Assembly (NCBI RefSeq): GCF_013386765.1
Contig: NZ_JACARE010000052.1
Span: 19,110 to 83,109, forward strand
Origin: Pseudomonas yamanorum
Lineage (GTDB): Bacteria > Pseudomonadota > Gammaproteobacteria > Pseudomonadales > Pseudomonadaceae
DNA: 64,000 nt
Reading direction: 5' to 3'
Shown here one piece after another: positions 1-8,595 of this stretch. The first letter of the stretch is position 1, and each line of letters starts with the position of its first letter. The notes under the pieces were generated by a model that was given only the letters and a program-made list of their open reading frames with translations, searched no databases and was not told where the DNA came from. A program made the translations under genes and the position numbers.

Positions 1-204
1 GGTTATTGGGATTTGCTGTGCGGCAATGTGAAGGACGTGGTCGTGCAGTTTGAGGAAGTGCAGATTCCGGCCGAGTTCATCGGCAAGAATTATGAGCAGG
101 ATGGGGAGTATCGGTTGGCGTTCCAGGGTTGGATCAACCGGTTGTGGGAAGAGAAGGATGTGCTTCTCGAACAGCTTCACAAAGACTTCCAAGCCCGCCG
201 CTAA
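1..204 (+). CDS. C-terminal end of an acyltransferase (partial)
   Basis: The reading frame is open from the first base and ends at a TAA at 202-204; only the last 67 residues are present. The residues G-Y-W-D-L-L-C-G near the window start and the ending F-Q-G-W-I-N-R-L-W-x-E-K-D resemble, from memory, the C-terminus of YihG-type lysophospholipid acyltransferases, which acylate phospholipid precursors at the inner membrane. The catalytic HX4D part would lie upstream of the window, so the family is inferred from the tail only. The gene converges on cysNC across a REP doublet and a shared terminator. Confidence 0.5.
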   Translation, partial: GYWDLLCGNVKDVVVQFEEVQIPAEFIGKNYEQDGEYRLAFQGWINRLWEEKDVLLEQLHKDFQARR

Positions 205-227
205 TCAACATGTGGATGCAAATTTAA

Positions 228-316
228 TGTGGGAGCTGGCTTGCCTGCGATAGCGGTGGGTCAGCTAAAACTGCATGCACTGACAGACCGCTATCGCAGG
301 CAAGCCAGCTCCCACA
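228..316. repeat. REP doublet (inverted REP pair)
   Basis: Two inverted copies of a Pseudomonas REP word (TGTGGGAGCTGGCTTGCCTG, and its complement ending in CCAGCTCCCACA) flank about 40 bp of spacer. This is the usual REPIN arrangement in the fluorescens group. It lies between two convergent genes. Confidence 0.9.
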
Positions 317-343
317 GTTGACCGAGTTGGCCTTGATGATGTG

Positions 344-382
344 AAAAAGCCCGCCACCGAGTGATCGGTGGCGGGCTTTTTT
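344..382. terminator. Bidirectional Rho-independent terminator
   Basis: A run of A, then the stem GCCCGCCACCGA / TCGGTGGCGGGC with loop GTGA, then a run of T. It can end both the acyltransferase transcript (+) and the cysD-cysNC transcript (-). Confidence 0.9.
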
Positions 383-395
383 GTGCGCGTAAAGC

Positions 396-2294
396 TTAGA
401 TCGCGCCGCGCTGACGCAGCAGCTCCAGCACTTGCTTGACGCTGTCTTCCAGCGACAGTGCCTGGGTGTCGATCACCAGGTCGGCATTCAACGGCACGTC
501 ATACGGGAAGGACTCACCCGGGATGTTATCCCCGCCCGCCGCGTACAAACCTTGCGGGTCACGCTCGGCGCACACCAGCGGCGAAGCCTGCACGTACACG
601 GTCAGCAAACGATCACCGCCGATCAGCGCCTTGGCCTGCTCACGCCCTTCTGCATCCGGTGCAACGAACGCAGCCAGGGTCAACAAGCCCGCTTCGTTGA
701 ACTGACGCGCCACATGCGCGGCACGACGCCAGTTCTCGGTACGCCCGGCACGGTCCTGCGGCAAGCCCTTGTTCAGGTCGTGGCGCAGGTTCTGGCCATC
801 CAGCACAAACACCGCACGGCCCATGTCGAACAGCTTGCGTTCAACCGCGTAGGCCAGGGTGCTTTTGCCAGCGCCCGACAAACCGCTGAACAGCACGGTG
901 GCCGGTTGCTGGCCGAAGCGCTGGGCACGTTCTTCAGTAGCCACGTGCGCCAGCTTGCCATGCTGCGCCGCGCTGCCATGGGTCACCGGCGGTGCGATGA
1001 TCATGCCGGCGGCCACGGTGCCGTTGGTCAAACGGTCGATGACGATGAACGAACCGGTGGTGCGGTTGCTCGCGTAACCGTCCAGGGCAATCACTGTGTC
1101 GAGGCTGACCTTGACCCGGCCGATCTCGTTCAACTGCAAGGCGCTCGCCGGGCCTTCTTCCAGGGTGTTCACATCCACGCGATGCACGATGCTGGTGATG
1201 GAACCCGGCACATAGCTGGTGGCGCGCTTGATGTCGTATTTCTTGCCCGGCAGCATCGGTTCTTCGGCCATCCACACCAGCATGGCGTCGAAGGCGTCGG
1301 TCACTTGCGGCACGTTGTCGGCGTGTACCAACAGGTCGCCACGGGAGATGTCGATCTCGTCTTCCATGGTCAGGGTCACGGCCTGGCCGGGGCCTGCGTT
1401 TTCCAGTTCACCTTCAAAGGTGACGATGGATTTGACGCGGCTGCTCTTGCCCGACGGCAGCACCACCACTTCGTCGCCCTTGTGCACGATGCCGCTGGCC
1501 AGGGTGCCGGCAAAACCACGGAAGTTCAGGTTCGGACGGTTGACGTACTGCACCGGGAAACGCAGGTCGGTGTAGTTGCGGTCGTTGGCGATCTCGACGG
1601 TCTCGAGGATTTCCATCAGCGACTGGCCGGTGTACCAGGGCGAACGCTCGCTCTTGTTCACCACGTTGTCGCCCTTGAGCGCCGACATCGGCACGAAGGC
1701 CAGGGTGCTCGGCTTGAACGCGATACCGTCGGCGAACTTCAGGTAATCGGCCTTGATCGACTCGAATACGCTTTGGTCAAAACCGTTGATGTCCATCTTG
1801 TTGACGGCCACCACGATGTGCTTGATGCCCAGCAACGAGGCGATAAAGCTGTGGCGGCGGGTCTGGGTCTGCACGCCGTAGCGGGCGTCGATCAGGATGA
1901 TCGCCAGGTCACAGGTGGACGCACCGGTGGCCATGTTGCGGGTGTACTGCTCATGGCCGGGGGTGTCGGCGATGATGAATTTGCGCTTGGCGGTGGAGAA
2001 GTAGCGGTAGGCAACATCGATGGTGATGCCCTGCTCACGCTCGGCCTGCAGGCCGTCGACCAGCAACGCCAGGTCGATGTCATCGCCAGTGGTGCCGGAT
2101 TTTTTCGAATCGCGGGTGATGGCTTCCAGATGGTCTTCATAGATCATCTTGGAGTCGTGCAGCAGGCGCCCGATCAGGGTGCTCTTGCCGTCGTCGACGT
2201 TGCCACAGGTCAGGAAGCGCAACATTTCCTTGCGCTCGTGCTGGCCCAGGTAGGCGAGGATGTCCTCGCTGATCAAATCAGATTGATGCGACAT
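396..2294 (-). CDS. cysNC: Bifunctional sulfate adenylyltransferase subunit 1 / APS kinase
   Basis: 632 residues. The N-terminal part is an EF-Tu-like GTPase with the G1 motif GNVDDGKST at 31-39 and the D-T-P-G-H G3 motif. It couples GTP hydrolysis to ATP sulfurylase, forming APS from sulfate with CysD. The C-terminal part, from about residue 460, is an APS kinase with P-loop GLSGAGKST at about 469-477, which makes PAPS. Fusion of CysN and CysC is normal in Pseudomonas. The gene follows cysD with a 9-bp gap and forms its operon. The enzymes act in the cytoplasm at the start of assimilatory sulfate reduction; sulfur-limitation control by CysB is expected from the family, not shown here. Confidence 0.97.
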   Translation of the reverse strand: MSHQSDLISEDILAYLGQHERKEMLRFLTCGNVDDGKSTLIGRLLHDSKMIYEDHLEAITRDSKKSGTTGDDIDLALLVDGLQAEREQGITIDVAYRYFSTAKRKFIIADTPGHEQYTRNMATGASTCDLAIILIDARYGVQTQTRRHSFIASLLGIKHIVVAVNKMDINGFDQSVFESIKADYLKFADGIAFKPSTLAFVPMSALKGDNVVNKSERSPWYTGQSLMEILETVEIANDRNYTDLRFPVQYVNRPNLNFRGFAGTLASGIVHKGDEVVVLPSGKSSRVKSIVTFEGELENAGPGQAVTLTMEDEIDISRGDLLVHADNVPQVTDAFDAMLVWMAEEPMLPGKKYDIKRATSYVPGSITSIVHRVDVNTLEEGPASALQLNEIGRVKVSLDTVIALDGYASNRTTGSFIVIDRLTNGTVAAGMIIAPPVTHGSAAQHGKLAHVATEERAQRFGQQPATVLFSGLSGAGKSTLAYAVERKLFDMGRAVFVLDGQNLRHDLNKGLPQDRAGRTENWRRAAHVARQFNEAGLLTLAAFVAPDAEGREQAKALIGGDRLLTVYVQASPLVCAERDPQGLYAAGGDNIPGESFPYDVPLNADLVIDTQALSLEDSVKQVLELLRQRGAI

Positions 2295-2303
2295 GACAGC
2301 CCC

Positions 2304-3221
2304 TTAGAAATAGCCTTGACGTTTTTTATCTTCCATCGAGCCTGCACCATCGTGGTCGATGACACGGCCCTGGCGCTCGGAAGTTCGCGTCAGGAGCATT
2401 TCCTGAATGATGTCCGTCAGCGTCTCGGCTTCGGACTCCACCGCGCCCGTCAACGGGTAGCAGCCAAGGGTACGGAAACGTACTTTCTTTTTGACGATTC
2501 GGGCTTTGTCTTCGTCGGACAAGTGCTCGAGGATCCGGGCGTCGTCGATCATGATCAACGTGCCGTTCTTCTCGATCACTTCGCGTTCGGCGGCGAAGTA
2601 CAGCGGAACGATCGGGATACCTTCCAGGTAGATGTACTGCCAGATGTCCAGCTCGGTCCAGTTGGACAGCGGGAACACACGGATCGACTCGCCCTTGTTG
2701 ACGTTGCCGTTGTAGACGTTCCACAGCTCCGGGCGCTGGTTTTTCGGGTCCCAGCGGTGCTTGCTGTCGCGGAACGAGTACACGCGCTCTTTGGCACGGG
2801 ATTTCTCTTCATCGCGACGGGCACCGCCGAATGCGGCGTCGAAACCATGCTTGTCGAGGGCCTGCTTGAGGCCCTCGGTCTTCATGATGTCGGTGTGCTT
2901 GGCGCTGCCGTGGGTGAACGGGTTGATGTTCTGCGCCACGCCATCCGGATTGATATGGGTGATCAAGTCCAGACCAAGCTCTTCGACCATCTTGTCGCGG
3001 AACTTGTACATCTCCTGGAATTTCCAGCGGGTGTCGACGTGCATCACCGGAAACGGCAGCTTGCCCGGGAAAAATGCCTTGCGTGCCAGATGCAGCATCA
3101 CGGCGGAGTCTTTACCGATCGAGTAGAGCATCACCGGGTTATCGAACTCGGCGGCGACCTCGCGGATGATGTGGATGCTTTCCGCCTCCAGCTGTTTCAG
3201 ATGCGTCAGTTTGTCGACCAT
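2304..3221 (-). CDS. cysD: Sulfate adenylyltransferase subunit 2
   Basis: 305 residues, the usual length. It is a PP-loop ATP pyrophosphatase of the PAPS reductase fold; the motif SIGKDS lies at residues 34-39, and the C-terminus ends E-D-K-K-R-Q-G-Y-F as in other CysD. It forms APS from ATP and sulfate when partnered with the GTPase CysN, here the next gene. First gene of the cysD-cysNC operon. The upstream 150 bp contain an AT-rich palindrome (3328-3343) that may belong to its promoter. Confidence 0.97.
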   Translation of the reverse strand: MVDKLTHLKQLEAESIHIIREVAAEFDNPVMLYSIGKDSAVMLHLARKAFFPGKLPFPVMHVDTRWKFQEMYKFRDKMVEELGLDLITHINPDGVAQNINPFTHGSAKHTDIMKTEGLKQALDKHGFDAAFGGARRDEEKSRAKERVYSFRDSKHRWDPKNQRPELWNVYNGNVNKGESIRVFPLSNWTELDIWQYIYLEGIPIVPLYFAAEREVIEKNGTLIMIDDARILEHLSDEDKARIVKKKVRFRTLGCYPLTGAVESEAETLTDIIQEMLLTRTSERQGRVIDHDGAGSMEDKKRQGYF

Positions 3222-3327
3222 GGTTACTCACGGAAAAACGATCTTATGGACGGCCAGCGGGCCGTGTTCGAGCGGGGCATGCTAGCACAGCGCCTGATTC
3301 TATTGAGGGAGCCGGCTAGATCGAAAC

Positions 3328-3343
3328 GGTATATGAATATACC
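3328..3343 (-). promoter_or_regulatory. Short palindrome in the cysD upstream region
   Basis: GGTATA-TGAA-TATACC is an exact 6-bp inverted repeat about 107 bp upstream of the cysD start. It is the only AT-rich block in this interval. It could be part of a CysB-controlled promoter, but no CysB consensus is clear enough to assert this. Confidence 0.35.
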
Positions 3344-3372
3344 TCGGGGTTTGGGGCACAGAGCGCGGTCAA

Positions 3373-3459
3373 TGTGGGAGCTGGCTTGCCTGCGATGGCA
3401 TCGCCGCGGTGTAACTGACCAACCGCGGTGCCTGCATCGCAGGCAAGCCAGCTCCCACA
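3373..3459. repeat. REP doublet
   Basis: Same REP family as at 228-316: TGTGGGAGCTGGCTTGCCTG followed by its inverted copy, 87 bp in all. It sits between the divergent end of cysD's upstream region and the 3' end of the Nif3 gene. Confidence 0.9.
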
Positions 3460-3493
3460 AGGATTGGGGATTACCCATTGTTGGTGGTGTTCT

Positions 3494-4252
3494 TTAGATG
3501 GGATTGGGGCAATCAATGAAGAGATGTTCCAGGGCAAAACGCCGTGCCAGGTAATCACCCAACGCCTGCACACCATACCGCTCAGTGGCGTGATGCCCGG
3601 CTGCGATAAAGCTGATGTCGTTTTCCCGGGCACTGTGGAACGTCTGCTCCGACGCTTCGCCACTCAAGTACAAGTCCACACCGGCGAGTACCGCCTGGTC
3701 GATATAACCCTGGCCACCCCCGGTGCACCAGCCGACGCGGCGGATCATCTCGCTGCCCTCGATCAGCAGCGGCTCGCGGCCCATGGCTTCCTGCACGCGG
3801 CGGGCGAAGTCGCGGGGCGACACCGGCTCGGCCAGGGAACCCACCAGGCCCACGACCTTGAGGTTGTCCGGGTCCAACGGGCCTTCGACGGTGATGTCCA
3901 GTTGCCGGGCCAATTGCACGTTGTTGCCGACTTCCGGATGCAGATCCAGGGGCAGGTGATAGGCCAGCAGGCTGATGTCGTGCTTGAGCAGGGTTTTCAG
4001 GCGGCGCTGCTTCATGCCGGTGATGCACGGGCTTTCGCCTTTCCAGAAATAGCCGTGGTGCACCAGCACCAGGTCGGCCTGGGCCTCCACCGCCGCGTCC
4101 AGCAGTGCCTGGCTGGCGGTCACGCCGCTGACGATGCGCAGCACCTGCGGCCGACCCTCGACCTGCAGGCCATTGGGGCAGTAATCGGCGATTTTTGCAC
4201 TATTAAGGTAGCGGTCCGCTTCCTCGACTAAGGTGCTCAGGGCTACGGCCAT
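3494..4252 (-). CDS. Nif3-like dinuclear metal centre (DUF34) protein
   Basis: 252 residues, typical of the Nif3/YbgI family. The metal-binding H-H pair is at residues 65-66 in L-V-H-H-G-Y-F-W, and the late motif A-A-G-H-H-A-T-E-R is present. Family members form toroidal hexamers and bind two metal ions; they are often linked to GTP cyclohydrolase-type or metal-insertion roles, but the biochemical role is unsettled. The gene is divergent from algW, a conserved pairing in Pseudomonas. Confidence 0.9.
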   Translation of the reverse strand: MAVALSTLVEEADRYLNSAKIADYCPNGLQVEGRPQVLRIVSGVTASQALLDAAVEAQADLVLVHHGYFWKGESPCITGMKQRRLKTLLKHDISLLAYHLPLDLHPEVGNNVQLARQLDITVEGPLDPDNLKVVGLVGSLAEPVSPRDFARRVQEAMGREPLLIEGSEMIRRVGWCTGGGQGYIDQAVLAGVDLYLSGEASEQTFHSARENDISFIAAGHHATERYGVQALGDYLARRFALEHLFIDCPNPI

Positions 4253-4273
4253 AAAAGACTCCTAAATATCCCG

Positions 4274-4301
4274 TTCAGAGGCGCTCACGGCCTCGTATAA
4301 T
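4274..4301 (+). promoter_or_regulatory. Probable sigma-70 promoter of algW
   Basis: TTCAGA (4274-4279), 16-bp spacer, and a perfect TATAAT (4296-4301), 55 bp upstream of the algW start. Confidence 0.5.
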
Positions 4302-4355
4302 GCGCGACATTATGGGCGCTCTCCCGTCCCCTGCAACCTGTCAGGATTTTTCTTA

Positions 4356-5510
4356 ATGCTCAAGGCACTGCGTTTTTTTGGATGGCCATTGTTGGCTGGC
4401 GTGCTGATCGCGATGCTGATTATTCAGCGTTATCCACAACTGGTCGGCCTGCCGACTTTCGATGTCAACCTGCAACAGGCACCGCAAACCAGCGCGGTGG
4501 TACAAGGCCCGGTGACTTACGCCGACGCGGTGGTGATCGCCGCCCCCGCCGTGGTCAACCTGTACACCACCAAAGTCATCAACAAACCGGCGCACCCGCT
4601 GTTTGAAGACCCACAGTTCCGCCGCTATTTCGGCGACAACGGGCCCAAGCAACGGCGCATGGAATCCAGCCTCGGCTCCGGCGTGATCATGAGCCCGGAA
4701 GGCTACATCCTGACCAACAACCACGTGACCACTGGCGCCGACCAGATTGTCGTGGCCCTGCGTGATGGCCGGGAAACCCTGGCCCGTGTGGTCGGCAGCG
4801 ACCCGGAAACCGACCTCGCAGTACTGAAAATCGATTTGAAAGGCCTGCCTTCGATCACCATCGGCCGCTCCGAAGGGCTGCGCGTGGGTGACGTGGCGCT
4901 GGCCATCGGCAACCCGTTCGGCGTCGGCCAGACGGTGACCATGGGCATCATCAGCGCCACCGGGCGCAACCAGTTGGGCCTCAACAGCTACGAAGACTTC
5001 ATCCAGACCGACGCCGCGATCAACCCCGGCAACTCCGGCGGTGCGCTGGTGGATGCCAACGGCAACCTGACCGGCATCAACACGGCGATTTTCTCCAAGT
5101 CCGGCGGCTCCCAGGGCATCGGCTTCGCCATTCCGGTGAAGCTGGCCACTGAAGTGATGAAGTCGATCATCGAGCATGGCCAGGTCATTCGCGGCTGGCT
5201 GGGGATTGAAGTACAGCCCTTGACCAAGGAACTGGCCGAGTCGTTTGGCCTGACCGGGCGCCCTGGCATCGTAGTCGCCGGGATCTTCCGCGATGGCCCG
5301 GCGCAGAAAGCCGGCCTGCAACTGGGCGACGTGATCCTCAGCATCGACGGCGAACCGGCCGGCGACGGGCGCAAGTCGATGAACCAGGTGGCGCGGATCA
5401 AGCCGACCGACAAGGTGGCGATCCAGGTGATGCGCAATGGCAAGGAGATCAAGCTGCAGGCAGAAGTGGGCCTGCGCCCGCCGCCTGCGCCGGTGAAAGA
5501 AGAGGAATAA
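4356..5510 (+). CDS. algW: Periplasmic serine protease AlgW (DegS homologue)
   Basis: 384 residues with one N-terminal membrane anchor (about residues 8-24), a trypsin-like domain and a single C-terminal PDZ domain (about 270-370). The catalytic triad is visible: H123 in T-N-N-H-V, D153 in T-D-L-A-V, S227 in G-N-S-G-G. The single PDZ domain and the membrane anchor separate it from DegP/MucD. In Pseudomonas AlgW senses misfolded outer-membrane proteins and starts cleavage of the anti-sigma factor MucA, releasing AlgU. ATG follows a TATAAT-type promoter. Confidence 0.95.
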   Translation: MLKALRFFGWPLLAGVLIAMLIIQRYPQLVGLPTFDVNLQQAPQTSAVVQGPVTYADAVVIAAPAVVNLYTTKVINKPAHPLFEDPQFRRYFGDNGPKQRRMESSLGSGVIMSPEGYILTNNHVTTGADQIVVALRDGRETLARVVGSDPETDLAVLKIDLKGLPSITIGRSEGLRVGDVALAIGNPFGVGQTVTMGIISATGRNQLGLNSYEDFIQTDAAINPGNSGGALVDANGNLTGINTAIFSKSGGSQGIGFAIPVKLATEVMKSIIEHGQVIRGWLGIEVQPLTKELAESFGLTGRPGIVVAGIFRDGPAQKAGLQLGDVILSIDGEPAGDGRKSMNQVARIKPTDKVAIQVMRNGKEIKLQAEVGLRPPPAPVKEEE

Positions 5511-5518
5511 CGGCGCCG

Positions 5519-5538
5519 GGAGCCCGTCCGCGGGCTCC
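5519..5538 (+). terminator. Hairpin after algW
   Basis: An 8-bp GC-rich stem GGAGCCCG / CGGGCTCC with loop TCCG, 9 bp after the algW stop. The following bases (TGTTACCT) are not a clear T-run, so termination may be weak. Confidence 0.5.
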
Positions 5539-5559
5539 TGTTACCTAATATTTCAGTAG

Positions 5560-5578
5560 GAAATTATTCTCATTAGAG
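5560..5578 (+). promoter_or_regulatory. Probable Fur box
   Basis: GAAATTATTCTCATTAGA resembles Pseudomonas Fur boxes (complement AATGAGAATAATTTC). It lies about 40 bp upstream of the TonB receptor start. A partial match to the 19-bp consensus; supports iron repression of the next two genes. Confidence 0.55.
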
Positions 5579-5618
5579 ATGTTATATTGTTTCAATATCG
5601 CTATTGGAACGCTCTATC

Positions 5619-7730
5619 ATGCCGTCTCGAAGATTTGCCCCACTGGCCGCAATCGCCTTGGGTTTACTGGTAGAACCGGCCTACGCCGAAGACAACACCC
5701 CGCTTGAACTGGACGCCACCCGCATCACCAGCGAGGCCTACGAATCGGCCACCGGCCCGGTCAAGGGCTATCGCGCCACCCGCTCCGCCAGCGCCACCAA
5801 GACCGACACCGCCCTGCGGGACATCCCGCAATCCATCAGCGTGATTCCCGCCTCGGTGCTCCAGGACCTGGGCAGCACCAACGTCGAGCGCGCCCTGGAG
5901 TTCGCCGGCGGCGTCTCCAAACAGAACAACTTCGGTGGCCTGACGCTTTACGAATACAGCGTTCGCGGCTTCACCACTTCAGAGTTCTACGTGGACGGTT
6001 TCAGCGCCAACCGCGGTTACCCGAGCACACCGGACGCGGCCAATATCGAACGCATCGAAGTGCTCAAGGGCCCTGCTGCCAGCTTGTACGGCCGTGGCGA
6101 CCCGGGCGGCACGGTGAATATCGTCAGCAAAAAGCCGCAGCCCGAACCCTTCACCACCGTGCAGACCAGCGCCGGCAGCTGGGACCGCTACCGCACCGCG
6201 CTGGACGTGAACACACCACTGGACAGCGAGGGCAACGTGCTGTCGCGGGTCAACCTGGCGGTGGAAGACAACCACAGCTTTCGTGACCACGTCGAGGCCA
6301 AGCGGGTGTTCGTCGCGCCCTCCATCAGTTGGCAACTGGACCCGGACACAAGCCTGTTGGTGGAAAGCGAATTCGTGCGCCACCGCTCCACCTTCGACCG
6401 TGGCATTGTCGCGCCCAACAACCGCTGGAGCGGCGTCTCCCGCTCGACTTTCCTCGGCGAGCCCAACGACGGCGATATCCGCAACCACAACAACCGCCTG
6501 CAAGCCACCCTCGAACATCACCTCAACGATGCCTGGCAGCTGCGCCTGGCCAGCCACTACAAACAAGGCAGCCTGTGGGGCGACGCTTCGGAAAACCGCC
6601 CACTGGATACCGATGGCCACACCCTCAACCGCCGCTACCGCGAACGCTCCACCGGTTGGCACGACAGCATCACCCAACTCGAACTGCGCGGGCGGTTCGA
6701 CATCGGCAGCTGGCAGCACGAACTGCTGGTCGGCACCGAATACGAGGACTACCGCAAGAAAGAACGGGTGACCGCCATCGCCGGCGGCCCCTATACCATC
6801 GACATCTACAACCCGGTCTACGGCCAGCCCAAACCCAACGGCGCACGCTCCGGCACCGACTTTTTCGAACAGGTGAAAAGCCAGGCGCTGAACCTGCAGG
6901 ACCAGATCATCTTCACCGACCGCCTGCGCGGGATGATCGGCGCGCGTTTCGAACACTTCGAGCAGCGCACCAACGACTTCGCCCGCAACCATGCGAAAAG
7001 CCGGCAGACGCATGACGCCCTGACCCAACGCGCCGGCCTGCTCTATCAACTGACACCTGAAGTAGGCCTGTTCGCCAACGCGTCCACCTCGTTCAAGCCC
7101 AACAATGGCCTGGACGCCGGCGGCAAATCCTTCAAGCCGGAGGAAGGCGTGGGTTATGAAATCGGGATCAAGAGCGAGCTGTTCGACGACCGCCTGAGCA
7201 CCACCCTCGCCGCCTTCCATATCGAGAAGGAAAATGTCCTGGCCCTGGACCCGGCCACCGACACCAACCGCGCCATGGGCAAGGCTCGCAGCCAGGGTTT
7301 TGACCTGCAACTGACCGGGCAAGTGACTGACGCCGTACGGGTGATCGGCGCCTTTGCCTACATCGACGCCGAAGTGACCAAGGGCGACAAAACCATCCCT
7401 ACCGGCAGCCGGATTCTCGGCGTGGCCAAACGCAGCGGCAGCTTGCTTGGGGTGTATGAATTCCAGGATGGCCTGCTGCGCGGCTCAGACCTTGGCGCGG
7501 CCTTTACCTACGTGGGCGATCGCTCGGGTGAAGCCGGGGGCCGCTTCGAACTGCCGGCTTACCACACCGTCGATTTGCTCGCGCACTACAAAGCCAGCGA
7601 CAACGTCACCGTGGGCCTGAACCTCAACAACCTGTTCGATGAAAAGTACTACGAGCGCTCCTACAGCAATTACTGGGTCAACCCTGGTGAGCCGCGCAAT
7701 TTCACCGTCAGCCTGACCCTCAACCTGTAA
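5619..7730 (+). CDS. TonB-dependent siderophore receptor
   Basis: 703 residues from ATG at 5619; a TTG five codons earlier is in frame but unneeded. A signal peptide ends near Y-A-E. The plug domain (about 55-165) has the R-D-I-P-Q-S-I-S and R-I-E-V-L-K-G-P-A-A-S-L-Y-G-R-G-x-P-G-G segments typical of ferric-siderophore receptors. The barrel ends at N-L-F-D-E-K-Y-Y and a terminal F-T-V-S-L-T-L-N-L. It transports a ferric chelate across the outer membrane using TonB energy; the ligand cannot be read from the sequence. No extended N-terminal signalling domain and no adjacent sigma/anti-sigma pair is present. A likely Fur box lies upstream. Confidence 0.92.
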   Translation: MPSRRFAPLAAIALGLLVEPAYAEDNTPLELDATRITSEAYESATGPVKGYRATRSASATKTDTALRDIPQSISVIPASVLQDLGSTNVERALEFAGGVSKQNNFGGLTLYEYSVRGFTTSEFYVDGFSANRGYPSTPDAANIERIEVLKGPAASLYGRGDPGGTVNIVSKKPQPEPFTTVQTSAGSWDRYRTALDVNTPLDSEGNVLSRVNLAVEDNHSFRDHVEAKRVFVAPSISWQLDPDTSLLVESEFVRHRSTFDRGIVAPNNRWSGVSRSTFLGEPNDGDIRNHNNRLQATLEHHLNDAWQLRLASHYKQGSLWGDASENRPLDTDGHTLNRRYRERSTGWHDSITQLELRGRFDIGSWQHELLVGTEYEDYRKKERVTAIAGGPYTIDIYNPVYGQPKPNGARSGTDFFEQVKSQALNLQDQIIFTDRLRGMIGARFEHFEQRTNDFARNHAKSRQTHDALTQRAGLLYQLTPEVGLFANASTSFKPNNGLDAGGKSFKPEEGVGYEIGIKSELFDDRLSTTLAAFHIEKENVLALDPATDTNRAMGKARSQGFDLQLTGQVTDAVRVIGAFAYIDAEVTKGDKTIPTGSRILGVAKRSGSLLGVYEFQDGLLRGSDLGAAFTYVGDRSGEAGGRFELPAYHTVDLLAHYKASDNVTVGLNLNNLFDEKYYERSYSNYWVNPGEPRNFTVSLTLNL

Positions 7731-7742
7731 AAGGACGTCACC

Positions 7743-8462
7743 ATGCAAGCCTTCAAATCCCTGGCCGTACTCGGCCTGCTGTTTGCCACCCAAGTCTCGG
7801 CCCACGGCCTGTGGACCGAACAACGGCGCGGCAATATCGAAGTGATCTACGGCCACGGTGCCGAAGACAACGCGTTCAAGGCGCAGAAAATCAGTGGCGC
7901 CTGGGCCTATGACGCCAGCGGCAAAATGATCCCGGTAACGGTGGAACGCCTGCCCGACCATGCGCGCCTGAAGCCGCTCAAGTCACCCGCGGTGTTGGCC
8001 GTGGCGCTGGATAACGGGATGTGGTCGCAGACCGCTGACAAGAAGTGGATCAACCAAGGCCGCAGCAAGGTGCCGGGGGCGATCGAGTCGACCCAGACCT
8101 TCAAGTACAGCCTGGCGATTTACCAGCCGGGGGCGAAGTTGCCGAAGCTGGATCAGATCAAGCTGCTGATCTTGCCGGAGGTTGATCCACTGACCGTAGG
8201 CCCGGGCAAGTCACTGCCGGTGCGGGTGCTGCTGGATGGCAAGCCGGCGGCGGGGATCAAGCTGATTGGGGATTATCGCAATGCACCTGGCACGCTGAGC
8301 ACCGAGACCGATAAAGACGGCCGCGCGCAGGTGCTGGTGAGGAATGAAGGGTTGAATGTGATTGCGGCGCAGGTGGAAATCCCGCTCAAGGACAATGCTG
8401 ATGTAGCGACTCGCGGGCTGTTCAGTTCTCTGACCTTCCTGGGCGAGCCGCATCACGAGTAA
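7743..8462 (+). CDS. DUF4198 periplasmic protein
   Basis: 239 residues with a signal peptide cleaved after V-S-A, so the mature protein starts with H-G, a possible N-terminal metal ligand. The remainder resembles DUF4198 proteins, which often accompany nickel, cobalt or iron uptake genes. It starts 12 bp after the TonB receptor and has an AAGGA-type ribosome binding site, so the two are probably co-transcribed and jointly iron-regulated. It may help metal or chelate handling in the periplasm; this is inference from context. Confidence 0.75.
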   Translation: MQAFKSLAVLGLLFATQVSAHGLWTEQRRGNIEVIYGHGAEDNAFKAQKISGAWAYDASGKMIPVTVERLPDHARLKPLKSPAVLAVALDNGMWSQTADKKWINQGRSKVPGAIESTQTFKYSLAIYQPGAKLPKLDQIKLLILPEVDPLTVGPGKSLPVRVLLDGKPAAGIKLIGDYRNAPGTLSTETDKDGRAQVLVRNEGLNVIAAQVEIPLKDNADVATRGLFSSLTFLGEPHHE

Positions 8463-8476
8463 ACACCGCAAACAAT

Positions 8477-8566
8477 GTAGGAGCCGGGCTTGCCCGCGAT
8501 GGCGATTTTTCAGTCGAGGCATCTGGTGACTGATCCACCGCTATCGCGGGCAAGCCCGGCTCCCAC
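8477..8566. repeat. REP doublet (GGGCTTGCCCGCGA variant)
   Basis: TGTAGGAGCCGGGCTTGCCC and an inverted copy ending in CCCGGCTCCCACA, between convergent genes. The core differs from the AGCTGGCTTGCC variant by paired changes that keep the hairpin. Confidence 0.9.
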
Positions 8567-8595
8567 ATTTGATCTCTATCGTTTCGACAATCGGA

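Noticed and set aside
432..3497. A 1021-codon open frame opposite cysNC-cysD
   Set aside because: It lies antisense to two certain genes; long antisense frames are expected in GC-rich Pseudomonas genes, and it has no family character.
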